Shown here in pieces: positions 8,258-16,940 of a stretch of DNA of 64,000 nucleotides; the stretch's first letter is position 1; each line of letters opens with the position of its first letter. Origin of the DNA: Bacteroidales bacterium (lineage in GTDB: Bacteria; Bacteroidota; Bacteroidia; Bacteroidales; F082); the NCBI GenBank assembly GCA_021647205.1, contig JAKIVD010000012.1, positions 1 through 64,000 of the forward strand, written 5' to 3'. Both the position numbers and the translations under genes were made by a program. The notes beneath the pieces are model-generated. The model ran no database searches and had not been told where the DNA came from. It worked only from the letters and a program-made list of their open reading frames with translations.

Positions 8258-9754
8258 ATGAGATTACCAAAATCATTTTATAGTTGGACAACCATTTCCG
8301 GTGCGGTACTGGCATCTGTCAGTTTTCTGCTGATTGTTTTTACACTGGTTATCAACTTATTTATTTACCCGTCTGAAGGCGGGGACTACCTGGGTTTGTT
8401 TACTTACATTATTTTACCTGTTTTCCTGGTCATCGGGCTTATTATGATCCCGGTTGGCACGGTACGGAAAATGAAAAGAGACAAGAAAGGGCGGGTTCAG
8501 CGGGAGGTAAAATTCCCTATTGTCAACCTGAACGACCCAAGCCAAAGAATGGTTGTTCTAATCTTTGTGGCCGGCACAGCCATCTTCTTGCTTTTTACAG
8601 CGCTGGGCAGTTACGAAGTGTTTCATTATACTGAATCCAATGAGTTTTGCGGCACCTTGTGCCATGCGGTCATGGAGCCTGAATATGTTACTTATCATGG
8701 CTCGGCACATGCCCGTGTAAATTGTGTTGAATGTCATGTTGGCTCAGGGGCAAACTGGTATGTGAAATCGAAATTATCAGGATTGTACCAGGTTTATTCT
8801 GTCATTGTCAAAGCCTATCCGACCCCTATCGAAACACCTGTCCACAACCTTCGCCCGGCGCAGGAAACCTGTGAAAAATGTCATTGGCCGGAAAAATTCT
8901 ATGACCCGAAATATATTACAAAGAAGCATTATCTCGGTGATGAAGAAAACACCGAGTGGAACATCCAACTGTTGATGAAGACAGGCCCAGAACACAAGGC
9001 CATGGGGCAGTCTGAAGGGATCCACTGGCACATTAACCCGGATGTGAAAATAGAATACACATCAAACTGGAAAAGAGATACCATCACCGAAGTAAAATAT
9101 ACCAACCTGAGCACCGGCGATACCAGGGTTTATAAAAACCACGCTTCGCCCGAAGATACCTTGATAGCAACTTCCGAAACACGAACCATGGATTGCCTGG
9201 ATTGTCATAACCGGCCTTCGCACGATTACCTGTCTCCTGCTCATTTTATCAATAATAAAATGGCTTCCGGAAGCATTTCCCCGGATATTCCTGAAATCAA
9301 AATGCTTACAATGGAAATTCTGGCCAGGGAATTCCCGACCAAAGACAGTGCCTTTAATTATATTTCGACCAAAATTAACAGCTATTACGATAAAAATTAC
9401 ACAGAGTTTGCCGGCGCCAATCAGGCCGATCTTGAAGAAGCGATACTTGCCATTCAGGATGGATACCAAAAAAACGTATTCCCGTTTATGAAAGCACAAT
9501 GGAGTGTTTATCCCAATCATCTGGGTCATATTGAGTCGAACGGCTGTACACGCTGCCACAACGACAGTTTTAAAAGCACTGACGGCCATACCATCTCCAG
9601 GGACTGCGACCTTTGCCATACAATAAAAGCGCAAGGGCCTGCCGGTGAAATGGAATATGCCTTTGCCGACAGCTCGTTGATGTTTAACCATCCGTTTGAA
9701 ATGGATGACTGGAAAGAAATGGCCTGCTTTGAATGCCACCAGGAATTATATTAA
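8258..9754 (+). CDS. NapC/NirT-like membrane heptaheme cytochrome c
   Basis: A 498-residue membrane cytochrome. Three hydrophobic helices occur at about 12-36, 45-67 and 98-118, followed by a periplasmic domain. Haem motifs start at residues 131, 156, 205, 313, 430, 450 and 490: six CxxCH and one CxxxCH (CGTLCH at 131). The first two, with AVMEPEY between them and the pattern SAHARVNCVECHVG, match the NapC/NirT quinol dehydrogenase core. The proximal ligand region is therefore conserved and the protein probably oxidises menaquinol and passes electrons outward. The long C-terminal extension with four or five more haems is beyond a standard tetraheme NapC. The extra residue in the first haem motif is odd. 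Third gene of the operon. Confidence 0.88.
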   Translation: MRLPKSFYSWTTISGAVLASVSFLLIVFTLVINLFIYPSEGGDYLGLFTYIILPVFLVIGLIMIPVGTVRKMKRDKKGRVQREVKFPIVNLNDPSQRMVVLIFVAGTAIFLLFTALGSYEVFHYTESNEFCGTLCHAVMEPEYVTYHGSAHARVNCVECHVGSGANWYVKSKLSGLYQVYSVIVKAYPTPIETPVHNLRPAQETCEKCHWPEKFYDPKYITKKHYLGDEENTEWNIQLLMKTGPEHKAMGQSEGIHWHINPDVKIEYTSNWKRDTITEVKYTNLSTGDTRVYKNHASPEDTLIATSETRTMDCLDCHNRPSHDYLSPAHFINNKMASGSISPDIPEIKMLTMEILAREFPTKDSAFNYISTKINSYYDKNYTEFAGANQADLEEAILAIQDGYQKNVFPFMKAQWSVYPNHLGHIESNGCTRCHNDSFKSTDGHTISRDCDLCHTIKAQGPAGEMEYAFADSSLMFNHPFEMDDWKEMACFECHQELY

Positions 9755-9863
9755 AAGTATTAAATCATAGAATTATTGTTGCATTAAAAATAAAAATATT
9801 GAAAACCTGATCATATAAGTATTATAAATATAAGTTAAGAAAACCTTAAAGAGGATCAAATCA

Positions 9864-10808
9864 ATGAAAAAGCTATCCCTGATTTACCTGCTGGTTTTTT
9901 TCGGTACGTTACTGCTTGCGCAGGAAACAGCTCCGGAAGAAATTGAACATTCCCCTGAGAACAGTGCGTGTTTTAGCTGTCACGGCAGTACAATTTACTC
10001 GTACTACAATGACATCCTGGGGCGGAATGTAACCAAAAGAATGAATCCCTATTTTCTGATCGATTCGGTTTTGTACTACAACCAAAACCACAAATCGTTT
10101 GTATGTACCGACTGTCACTCTTATGAGTGCAAAGACTTTCCGCATAATTCTGAAATGCGGATGGAGCCAATGCCAACCTGCCTCGACTGCCATGAGGGCG
10201 ACGATGCAACCGCCCGGTATAATTTTGAAAAGATAGACCAGGAATTTCAGGAAAGCGTTCATTCCACAAAGCACAGCGATGAGTTTACCTGCTGGATGTG
10301 CCACAACCCGCACTCTTACAAAATTAATGCCCGTACCAATGAAAACATTAAGGAAACCATTGTTTACGACAACAATATTTGTTTAAGCTGCCATGCCGAT
10401 ATTAATAAATATCAGCTTATCAGCCCGAAGAAAAACCCGAATGTAATTGAAAGCCACGACTGGCTTCCCAACCAGATTTCCCACTTTGCCCATGTTAGGT
10501 GTATTGAGTGCCATACAGCAAGCTCTGATAATGTCATGGTGGCCCATCAGGTACAAACCAAAGACAAGGCCGTAAAAAAATGTGTTGAGTGCCATTCGCA
10601 AAACTCAATGCTGATGGCCTCTTTATACAAATACCGGGCAAAAGAAACAAGAAGCCAGTACGGTTTTCTGAATGCTTCAATACTGAGAGACGCTTATGTT
10701 ATTGGTGCAAACAGGAACATATACCTGAATGTAATTAGTGGTGTTATCGCAGGCTTAGTTATTCTTCTTATTATTATTCACGCCATTTTAAGAATGTTAC
10801 TCAAATGA
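9864..10808 (+). CDS. Heptaheme cytochrome c with C-terminal membrane anchor
   Basis: A 314-residue protein with an N-terminal signal peptide (cleavage near AQETAP), seven CxxCH motifs starting at residues 36, 81, 106, 143, 173, 213 and 240, and one C-terminal transmembrane helix at about 289-311. Distal histidines are abundant (SVHSTKHSDE, HFAHVRC, MVAHQVQ), suggesting bis-His haems. The layout resembles cytochrome c3/NrfB-type multihaem proteins anchored to the inner membrane. Its stop overlaps the ATG of the following cytochrome b gene by four bases (ATGA), so the two are translationally coupled and probably form one complex, with the cytochrome b as quinone site. Acceptor not identifiable. 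Confidence 0.87.
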   Translation: MKKLSLIYLLVFFGTLLLAQETAPEEIEHSPENSACFSCHGSTIYSYYNDILGRNVTKRMNPYFLIDSVLYYNQNHKSFVCTDCHSYECKDFPHNSEMRMEPMPTCLDCHEGDDATARYNFEKIDQEFQESVHSTKHSDEFTCWMCHNPHSYKINARTNENIKETIVYDNNICLSCHADINKYQLISPKKNPNVIESHDWLPNQISHFAHVRCIECHTASSDNVMVAHQVQTKDKAVKKCVECHSQNSMLMASLYKYRAKETRSQYGFLNASILRDAYVIGANRNIYLNVISGVIAGLVILLIIIHAILRMLLK

Positions 10809-11413
10809 AAGATCAAATATACTTATACCCTGTTTGGGTCAGATTGTGGCACTTGTTCAATGCCCTTTTGTTTCTCGCACTGATAATTACAGGTTTGTGT
10901 TTGCAATATGCAAATATCAATTATACCCTCATTCCTTTTAACTATTCCGTATCGATACATAATATTTCAGGTATTGTTTTGAGTGTTGCCTTTGTATTTT
11001 TTTTATTTGCGAACCATTTTACACCAAACGGCAATTATTACCGCTTTCCGAAACATGGTGTTTTTGCAGGCTTGATAAAACAATTCCGGCATTATTCATA
11101 CGGAATCTTTAAAGGCGAAGAATGCCCTTTCCCTGTTTCGGTGGAAAGAAAATTTAACCCACTACAAAAAATCAGCTATGTAATTATTATGTACATTTTA
11201 ATGCCGATTATTATTGCCACAGGCTTGGGATTGTTTTTTCCTGACTTTTTACCCCCGACAATATTTGGCGCCAGCGGAATACATTTTATCGACCTGATTC
11301 ATATCATCACCGGGTTTGCACTTTCTATCTTTATGCTGGTTCACATCTATTTTTGTACAATAGGAAAAACACCCTTAAGTAATTTCAAAAGTATGATAAC
11401 CGGATGGCACTAA
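10805..11413 (+). CDS. Cytochrome b561-type membrane subunit
   Basis: A 202-residue integral membrane protein with four main hydrophobic helices (about 16-34, 50-68, 125-145 and 163-185). Histidines placed for b-haem ligation appear in VRLWHLFNAL, SIHNIS, LIHIIT and LVHIYF. This fits the prokaryotic cytochrome b561/NiFe-hydrogenase-type b fold, a diheme membrane quinone-interacting subunit. Start ATG at 10805 overlaps the stop of the heptaheme gene, arguing for a heterodimer: periplasmic heptaheme plus cytochrome b. It ends 62 bases before the 19-haem fusion gene, which carries its own b-type domain, so the operon encodes two such modules. Confidence 0.85.
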   Translation: MKDQIYLYPVWVRLWHLFNALLFLALIITGLCLQYANINYTLIPFNYSVSIHNISGIVLSVAFVFFLFANHFTPNGNYYRFPKHGVFAGLIKQFRHYSYGIFKGEECPFPVSVERKFNPLQKISYVIIMYILMPIIIATGLGLFFPDFLPPTIFGASGIHFIDLIHIITGFALSIFMLVHIYFCTIGKTPLSNFKSMITGWH

Positions 11414-11475
11414 AGAAGTCAGGAAATAAACTCTCACGATAAATAGACCATTTTAAATAATGTAAACGACACCAT

Positions 11476-14277
11476 ATGAAAAAGTACACTTTGTTCCCGG
11501 CGAGGCTGCTGAAGGTTTTTGTGATTGTTATTTTATTTTTTTGTTTCAAAGGTTTAAAAGCACAGTCGAACGAAGACTGTATGATGTGCCACGAAGACCC
11601 TGAACTGGTATCGGAAAGAAATGGAAAAACAGCACTCATGTTTGTTGATACAAATATTGTTGCCCGGTCTGTGCACAAAAGTGTTCGATGCATTGAATGT
11701 CACAATGATGTGAACACCGATGAATACCTGCACTCCGATCAATTAAAAAAACTACAACCCGTTGAATGCGGCAGTTGCCACAAAACAACCGAAATGCAGT
11801 TCAACACAGGTATTCACGGACAGGCACTAAAACTAAATGAACCTTATGCACCGGATTGCAAAGAATGCCACGGAACACATGACATTCTCTCCCGCTGGAA
11901 TTCTGATTCGAAAATATATAAAATGAACATCCCGGCTTTATGCGGAAACTGCCATAAAGAAGGAGCCCCGGTTGCCAGAATTTACAATATTGACGAACAT
12001 AACATTATTGAGAATTACAGCCAGGGCATTCATGGTAAAGGTTTGTTTCAAAGCGGTTTGTTAGTAACAGCAACCTGCAACGACTGCCACAACAGCCACT
12101 TGATATTACCACACGAAAGCCCGAACTCATCGGTAAACCCCAAACGTATCGCACGCACCTGTATGAAATGCCATGTGCAAATAGAAAAAACACATAAAAA
12201 GGTCATTAAAAGCGAACTGTGGGAAAAAGCGCCTGGAGCAGTTCCTTCCTGTACGGATTGTCACCCGCCACATAAAGTGGAATACCAAAATATTGAAGAT
12301 GTCATCCCCAATAAATCATGCCTCAAATGTCACCTGAAAGACGAATCAAAAGGTGAATATCTGGTATCAGACAAGGGTGACACTTTACACTTTGACCTGG
12401 CCCATCTCTCAAACTCGGTGCATTCAACCATACAGTGTGTTAAATGTCATACCGGCGTATCGCACGAGTTGGAAACACCTTGCCAGACTGTCGACAAAGT
12501 TGACTGCTCAAATTGCCATATCGAGGTATCAAATGAGTATTTCTCCAGTGGTCACGGACAAGCTTACTTCCAAAAAGTTGAAGGTGCACCCTATTGTACC
12601 GATTGCCACGGAACACATGAAACGAAATCCAGGTTCGACGACACATCACCTACTTACAGGGGAGCTATCCCAACGCTTTGCGGAGGTTGTCATAAAACAA
12701 ATGGCAAGGCAAATATAGCAGCCAAGCTAAAAGAAGTCAACGCTTACTTTGACTATTCAACCAGTATTCATGGCAAAGGACTGACTAAAAAAGGTTTGCT
12801 GGTGAGTGCTGTTTGTACCGATTGCCACACCTCACATCACGAACTGAAAGAAAGTGATACACTCTCTTCGGTCAACCCAAAAAATGTTCCCTCAACCTGT
12901 GCAAAATGCCACAAAAGCATTTACGACAAATATAGCAACAGCGAACACTCCATTGAAAGTAACACGGGCGAACTGATTTACCCGACCTGTTCGACCTGTC
13001 ACCCTGCTCATTTTATCACTGAAATTGATCAGGATAAATTTATGACCGAGATAACTATTCAATGCGGGATGTGTCATGAGAAATTATCTTCAACTTATAA
13101 AGACACTTACCACGGAAAAGCCTATTTGCTTGGCGACCTGGATGCCGCAAGGTGCTCGGACTGCCATGGGGCACATAAAATTTTAAAGGTTGACAACCCC
13201 AATTCCATGGTGGGGTATAAAAATATCGTGAATACCTGTAAGAAATGCCACCCCAATGCCAATACTGAATTTACCGGCTACTTAACCCATGCCACCCACA
13301 ACGACAATCCTGTTCTCTTTTGGTCTTTCTGGGGAATGACCACATTACTCTTGGTAGTTTTTGGTTTTTTCGGCCTGCACACACTCATCTGGTTACCCCG
13401 TTCGCTAAAGCAACGTAAAATAAACAAGCATGTTACTCCTGTTGGAAAAACCAAGTATTACAGGCGGTTCAACAAACGCCAGCGGTTTACCCATATCTTG
13501 GTGATACTGAGCTTCCTGTTGCTGGCCTTAACCGGGATGACCCTGAAGTTTGCCCACATGGAATGGGCTTCGTGGTTTGCCTACCTGCTGGGCGGAGTGA
13601 AGTCGGCAGGAACGATACACCGTTTTGCTGCTGTAATTACTTTCGGCTATTTTGCTTTCCACCTTTCCACGCTTTTCCAGTTGAGGGCCAAAGAAGGAAT
13701 CAGTGCGAAAGAGTTTCTTTTCGGGAATAACTCCCTGATGTTCAACAAACAAGACCTGAAAGACATTGGCGCCTCTATTAAATGGTTCCTGGGTAAAGGG
13801 CCCCGGCCTGAATATGGCAGATGGACCTATTGGGAAAAATTTGACTATTTTGCGGTATTCTGGGGAGTGGCCATTATCGGCATGTCGGGATTAATACTTT
13901 GGTTTCCTGAATTCTTCACAAATTTCATCCCCGGATGGGCAATCAATGTGGCACAGATTATCCATAGCGATGAAGCCCTGCTGGCCACCGGTTTTATTTT
14001 CACTATTCATTTCTTCAACACACATTTGCGCCCCGAGTCATTCCCAATGGACACCGTCATTTTTACCGGACATGTTCCCCTTGAAGAATATAAAAAAGAC
14101 CGGCCACGCGAGTATAAAGAGCTGGTGAAGTCAGGAAGACTCGATAAAGTAGTAGTGGAAAAAGAGATGTCACCGTCGTGGATCAAAACAGTCAGGTTCT
14201 TCGGATTTTTGTTCCTGTCACTTGGAATTATCATGGTTATTCTCATTATTTATTCACTCATTGCAGGAGTGTATTAG
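11476..14277 (+). CDS. 19-haem cytochrome c fused to a C-terminal cytochrome b membrane domain
   Basis: A 933-residue protein. After a signal peptide (to about residue 30), 19 CxxCH motifs run from residue 35 to 592. A membrane domain follows, with helices at about 613-640, 675-700, 720-745, 785-810, 835-860 and 905-930. Its histidines (RFTHILV, GTIHRFAA, FAFHLST, FTIHFFNTHLRP) suit b-haem binding. Haem positions 98, 128, 156, 201, 229, 259 recur at 344, 374, 402, 447, 475, 505 with a constant offset of 246, and again at 530, 560, 588 (offset 186). The domain is therefore a tandem duplication plus a partial third copy. It probably oxidises quinol and stores or relays electrons along a long haem wire. 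Donor and acceptor unknown. Confidence 0.88.
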   Translation: MKKYTLFPARLLKVFVIVILFFCFKGLKAQSNEDCMMCHEDPELVSERNGKTALMFVDTNIVARSVHKSVRCIECHNDVNTDEYLHSDQLKKLQPVECGSCHKTTEMQFNTGIHGQALKLNEPYAPDCKECHGTHDILSRWNSDSKIYKMNIPALCGNCHKEGAPVARIYNIDEHNIIENYSQGIHGKGLFQSGLLVTATCNDCHNSHLILPHESPNSSVNPKRIARTCMKCHVQIEKTHKKVIKSELWEKAPGAVPSCTDCHPPHKVEYQNIEDVIPNKSCLKCHLKDESKGEYLVSDKGDTLHFDLAHLSNSVHSTIQCVKCHTGVSHELETPCQTVDKVDCSNCHIEVSNEYFSSGHGQAYFQKVEGAPYCTDCHGTHETKSRFDDTSPTYRGAIPTLCGGCHKTNGKANIAAKLKEVNAYFDYSTSIHGKGLTKKGLLVSAVCTDCHTSHHELKESDTLSSVNPKNVPSTCAKCHKSIYDKYSNSEHSIESNTGELIYPTCSTCHPAHFITEIDQDKFMTEITIQCGMCHEKLSSTYKDTYHGKAYLLGDLDAARCSDCHGAHKILKVDNPNSMVGYKNIVNTCKKCHPNANTEFTGYLTHATHNDNPVLFWSFWGMTTLLLVVFGFFGLHTLIWLPRSLKQRKINKHVTPVGKTKYYRRFNKRQRFTHILVILSFLLLALTGMTLKFAHMEWASWFAYLLGGVKSAGTIHRFAAVITFGYFAFHLSTLFQLRAKEGISAKEFLFGNNSLMFNKQDLKDIGASIKWFLGKGPRPEYGRWTYWEKFDYFAVFWGVAIIGMSGLILWFPEFFTNFIPGWAINVAQIIHSDEALLATGFIFTIHFFNTHLRPESFPMDTVIFTGHVPLEEYKKDRPREYKELVKSGRLDKVVVEKEMSPSWIKTVRFFGFLFLSLGIIMVILIIYSLIAGVY

Positions 14278-14596
14278 CAGATTCCCGATAGGGTACCCGA
14301 ACTGAAATACACAAGATGGGGGGACGACGAAAACTTTATATGTAGAAATGAGAAGGATAGAAGAATTGGAAGAACCCTCTGTCCTTCCTGTATTTCAAAT
14401 TTGGAATGAATCTTGCAGGAAAAGAGAATAAGTAGCAACGAAGAGGGCGGATTGCTCAAGAACATTAAATATATCATAATATTCGTGTAAATATTTTAAG
14501 ATTTAATACTCAATATCAATCCAAAACATTAAATTTGACAGCAGAAAAAGAAGCACGTTAAACAATTTCAATTATTAACCTTAAATTTTTTAAATT
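14278..14596. other. Intergenic leader, 319 bases
   Basis: No gene is supported here. The 3' half is very A+T rich and is probably the promoter and leader of the tetraheme gene, suggesting that this gene can be transcribed apart from the operon. No clear TAnnTTTG, FNR-type box or strong terminator was found. Confidence 0.4.
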
Positions 14597-15088
14597 ATGT
14601 ACATGAAAAGTCTTTTAATCGCTTGTTTCTTTCTATTTTTAGGAGGAAACTACCTGACAGCCCAGGATTATGATTACATTGGAGCTGCCAAATGCAAGAT
14701 GTGCCACAACAAAGCAACCACCGGAGCCCAGTACAAAATCTGGGCCGAATCAAAACATGCCACAGCGATGGAATCGCTTAAAGGTGACGAAAAAACTGAC
14801 CCTAAGTGTCTGAAATGTCACTCTACTGCCGGTAGCGTTGATGCCAGTTTGATTGCCACACTAAAAGTTGAAGAAGGTGTTTCATGCGAATCATGTCATG
14901 GGGCTGGCAGCGGATATAAATCAAAGACCGTTATGCAGGATCAGGAAAAAGCCATTGCCAAAGGATTGGTTATTCCCAATGAGCAAACCTGCCTGAAATG
15001 TCATAATGATGAAAGCCCGAATTTCAAAGGCTTTAATTATGACGAATACTGGAAAAAGATTGCGCACCCGGTTCCAGCTTCCGAATAA
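14597..15088 (+). CDS. Soluble tetraheme cytochrome c (c554-like)
   Basis: A 163-residue exported protein: signal peptide ending near LTAQDYDY, then four CxxCH motifs (CKMCH, CLKCH, CESCH, CLKCH) starting at about residues 33, 74, 99 and 133. The text YIGAAKCKMCH, KIWAESKHATAM and GVSCESCHGAGSGYK matches the cytochrome c554-like tetraheme family. It lacks an anchor and could diffuse in the periplasm as the mobile carrier linking the membrane cytochromes to other partners. A second in-frame ATG two codons downstream is an equally good start. A strong terminator follows, marking the end of the rightward cluster. Confidence 0.87.
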   Translation: MYMKSLLIACFFLFLGGNYLTAQDYDYIGAAKCKMCHNKATTGAQYKIWAESKHATAMESLKGDEKTDPKCLKCHSTAGSVDASLIATLKVEEGVSCESCHGAGSGYKSKTVMQDQEKAIAKGLVIPNEQTCLKCHNDESPNFKGFNYDEYWKKIAHPVPASE

Positions 15089-15105
15089 GTGATTTGCACT
15101 ATTTT

Positions 15106-15145
15106 AAAAAAACTCCCTTTCAAATTATGAGAGGGAGTTTTTTTT
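15106..15145. terminator. Bidirectional intrinsic terminator between convergent genes
   Basis: An A-run plus ACTCCCT pairs with AGGGAGT plus a T-run across a 13-base loop. The A/T runs on both sides make it work in either direction, between the tetraheme gene and the convergent DUF2339 gene. Confidence 0.85.
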
Positions 15146-15152
15146 GCGGCTG

Positions 15153-16793
15153 TTACTTCTCAACTTTTCTCTTCGACTTTTTCGTATAGTAAACAGATAA
15201 ACCTATCGAAATAATGGCCAGAAACAATAACGCCATGATGCGGTATATCAATCCAATCCTTGCCAGGTCGATAATGAAAAGGTAAAAAGCAGCCGCTATC
15301 ATCGAAGCAAGTGCTAAGTACCTGTATTTAACATTCTTCAGCACAACACTTAGCACAAAGTAAATAACGGCCACCGCAGTCCACGACAAGGTGATAAAGC
15401 GGTCGGGCATGATGTGGTAGAGCGTAAACAGTACCATTACAAAACCTATCATCAAATAAATATTCCTCAGCATATCTGTCTGGATGGTCAGCCTGTCTTT
15501 TTTCCAATTGAGGATCCGGGCGGTCAACAAAGCCACAAACGAAAAAGAAATATTAACCCCATCAATAGAGGAGGAAGTGCTCAGGTAAAGTATCAACAAA
15601 GTGATGAACAACAGTGTATTCATGATTACTATGAATTTACTGCGAAACCAGATGGCCATCGACACAACCAACAAACTTTGAAATGCCAACAGGAAATAAG
15701 TGCGGGGGAATTCATAGATCCCATGCAGTGCAAGGCTTAAGACTACAAAACCAAACAAGGCGTAGAGTGCAGCTGTAATTTTCCATTCTGACTTTATTTG
15801 TAACAAAACCGCATAAAGTAAACAGTATGCCGAAACAGAGCCCAGCAAAAAAGTATAATCATCCTTGAAAAAAGAGACTGTGAACAAACCGAGCAATACT
15901 GCAAAACCACTGCCATTCAATATGATCGAACCGACAATCGCACTTTTGGAATAGGAGGAGCCTGTGTTGTTAACCAATCCCACAAGTGAATAAACAGCGG
16001 CTATGGCAAAAAGGTAGATAAAGCCGAAATGATGAACGGTGATGGCCTGAAATTGATGCCCCATGACAGGATTACTCAGGAACCAGATTAAAAAGGTCAA
16101 ATAGACAAGGAAAATGGATAAATAGACTAAGCGGATCCAGGTAAAACGATACAGAAACAGAATGGAAAGTGCTGTAATTACCACTGCCACGGAGAGCGTA
16201 AAATGTGTCATATCGCTAACAACGGCTATGACACTCAGGAACAGCAGTGCAATGCCGGCCAGTGTGGCTGAACGTTTTCTGATTGCAACAAACAATTGAA
16301 CGGCGACAACCAGTAGTAATAAAAACAGACCGACAGGCTTGCTCGCAATAATTGGCGCATTGCTGAAAAAGTGTAAGCCAAGTGTTGCATAAAAGAGGAG
16401 CAACCAGGCATTCAGCTTAAAAATGATTACTTTTTTCGGGAAAACAGTCTTCAGAAAATGGGCCAGCACAAAAATCCCGGCAGCAGACAGGAGCCCGAAA
16501 ATGGCGGCGAAAAGCGGATGCCCTAAATTTTGGATGTGCTGTACGAGAAAAGTTATTCCAAAAAACAGCACGATGTTTCCAAGCCAGGCCAGGCCAAATT
16601 CACCAATCCTGGACTCGAGAAAAGAGCCGTCGGAAATATCTTTGAACTGTTCGAACGGATTACCAAGCTCGACGGCTTCCTCTTCCTCAGGTACGACAGC
16701 CACCCCTTTCTCCAGGCGCGACATCCTTAATTCCAGCGCGTTGAGCCTTTCAATGATTTCCTTGCTGCTAAATTCACTTTGGGTTGTATCCAT
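15153..16793 (-). CDS. DUF2339-like polytopic membrane protein
   Basis: A 546-residue protein. The first 50 residues are polar with a short coiled coil (EIIERLNALELRMSRLEKG). Then SRIGEFGLAWLGNIVLFFGITFLVQH, interrupted here as SRIGEFGLAW and LGNIVLFFGITF, matches the start of DUF2339 domains. About 14 to 16 hydrophobic helices follow with few charged loops. Molecular function is unknown for the family. It is transcribed toward the tetraheme gene and not obviously part of either cytochrome operon, although it lies between them. No haem or metal motif is present. Confidence 0.7.
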   Translation of the reverse strand: MDTTQSEFSSKEIIERLNALELRMSRLEKGVAVVPEEEEAVELGNPFEQFKDISDGSFLESRIGEFGLAWLGNIVLFFGITFLVQHIQNLGHPLFAAIFGLLSAAGIFVLAHFLKTVFPKKVIIFKLNAWLLLFYATLGLHFFSNAPIIASKPVGLFLLLLVVAVQLFVAIRKRSATLAGIALLFLSVIAVVSDMTHFTLSVAVVITALSILFLYRFTWIRLVYLSIFLVYLTFLIWFLSNPVMGHQFQAITVHHFGFIYLFAIAAVYSLVGLVNNTGSSYSKSAIVGSIILNGSGFAVLLGLFTVSFFKDDYTFLLGSVSAYCLLYAVLLQIKSEWKITAALYALFGFVVLSLALHGIYEFPRTYFLLAFQSLLVVSMAIWFRSKFIVIMNTLLFITLLILYLSTSSSIDGVNISFSFVALLTARILNWKKDRLTIQTDMLRNIYLMIGFVMVLFTLYHIMPDRFITLSWTAVAVIYFVLSVVLKNVKYRYLALASMIAAAFYLFIIDLARIGLIYRIMALLFLAIISIGLSVYYTKKSKRKVEK

Positions 16794-16940
16794 AACAAAT
16801 AGTTTTTAATGACTAATATGGTAACTTAAAACCAACAGGAATCAACGAAGGAGTTCGCGACTATTCAGCACTCCGAAACATTTTAGCCTTACGACAGAAA
16901 AAAGGGGGCTGTCCACGAAATCCTTTATCAGGCTGAAACT

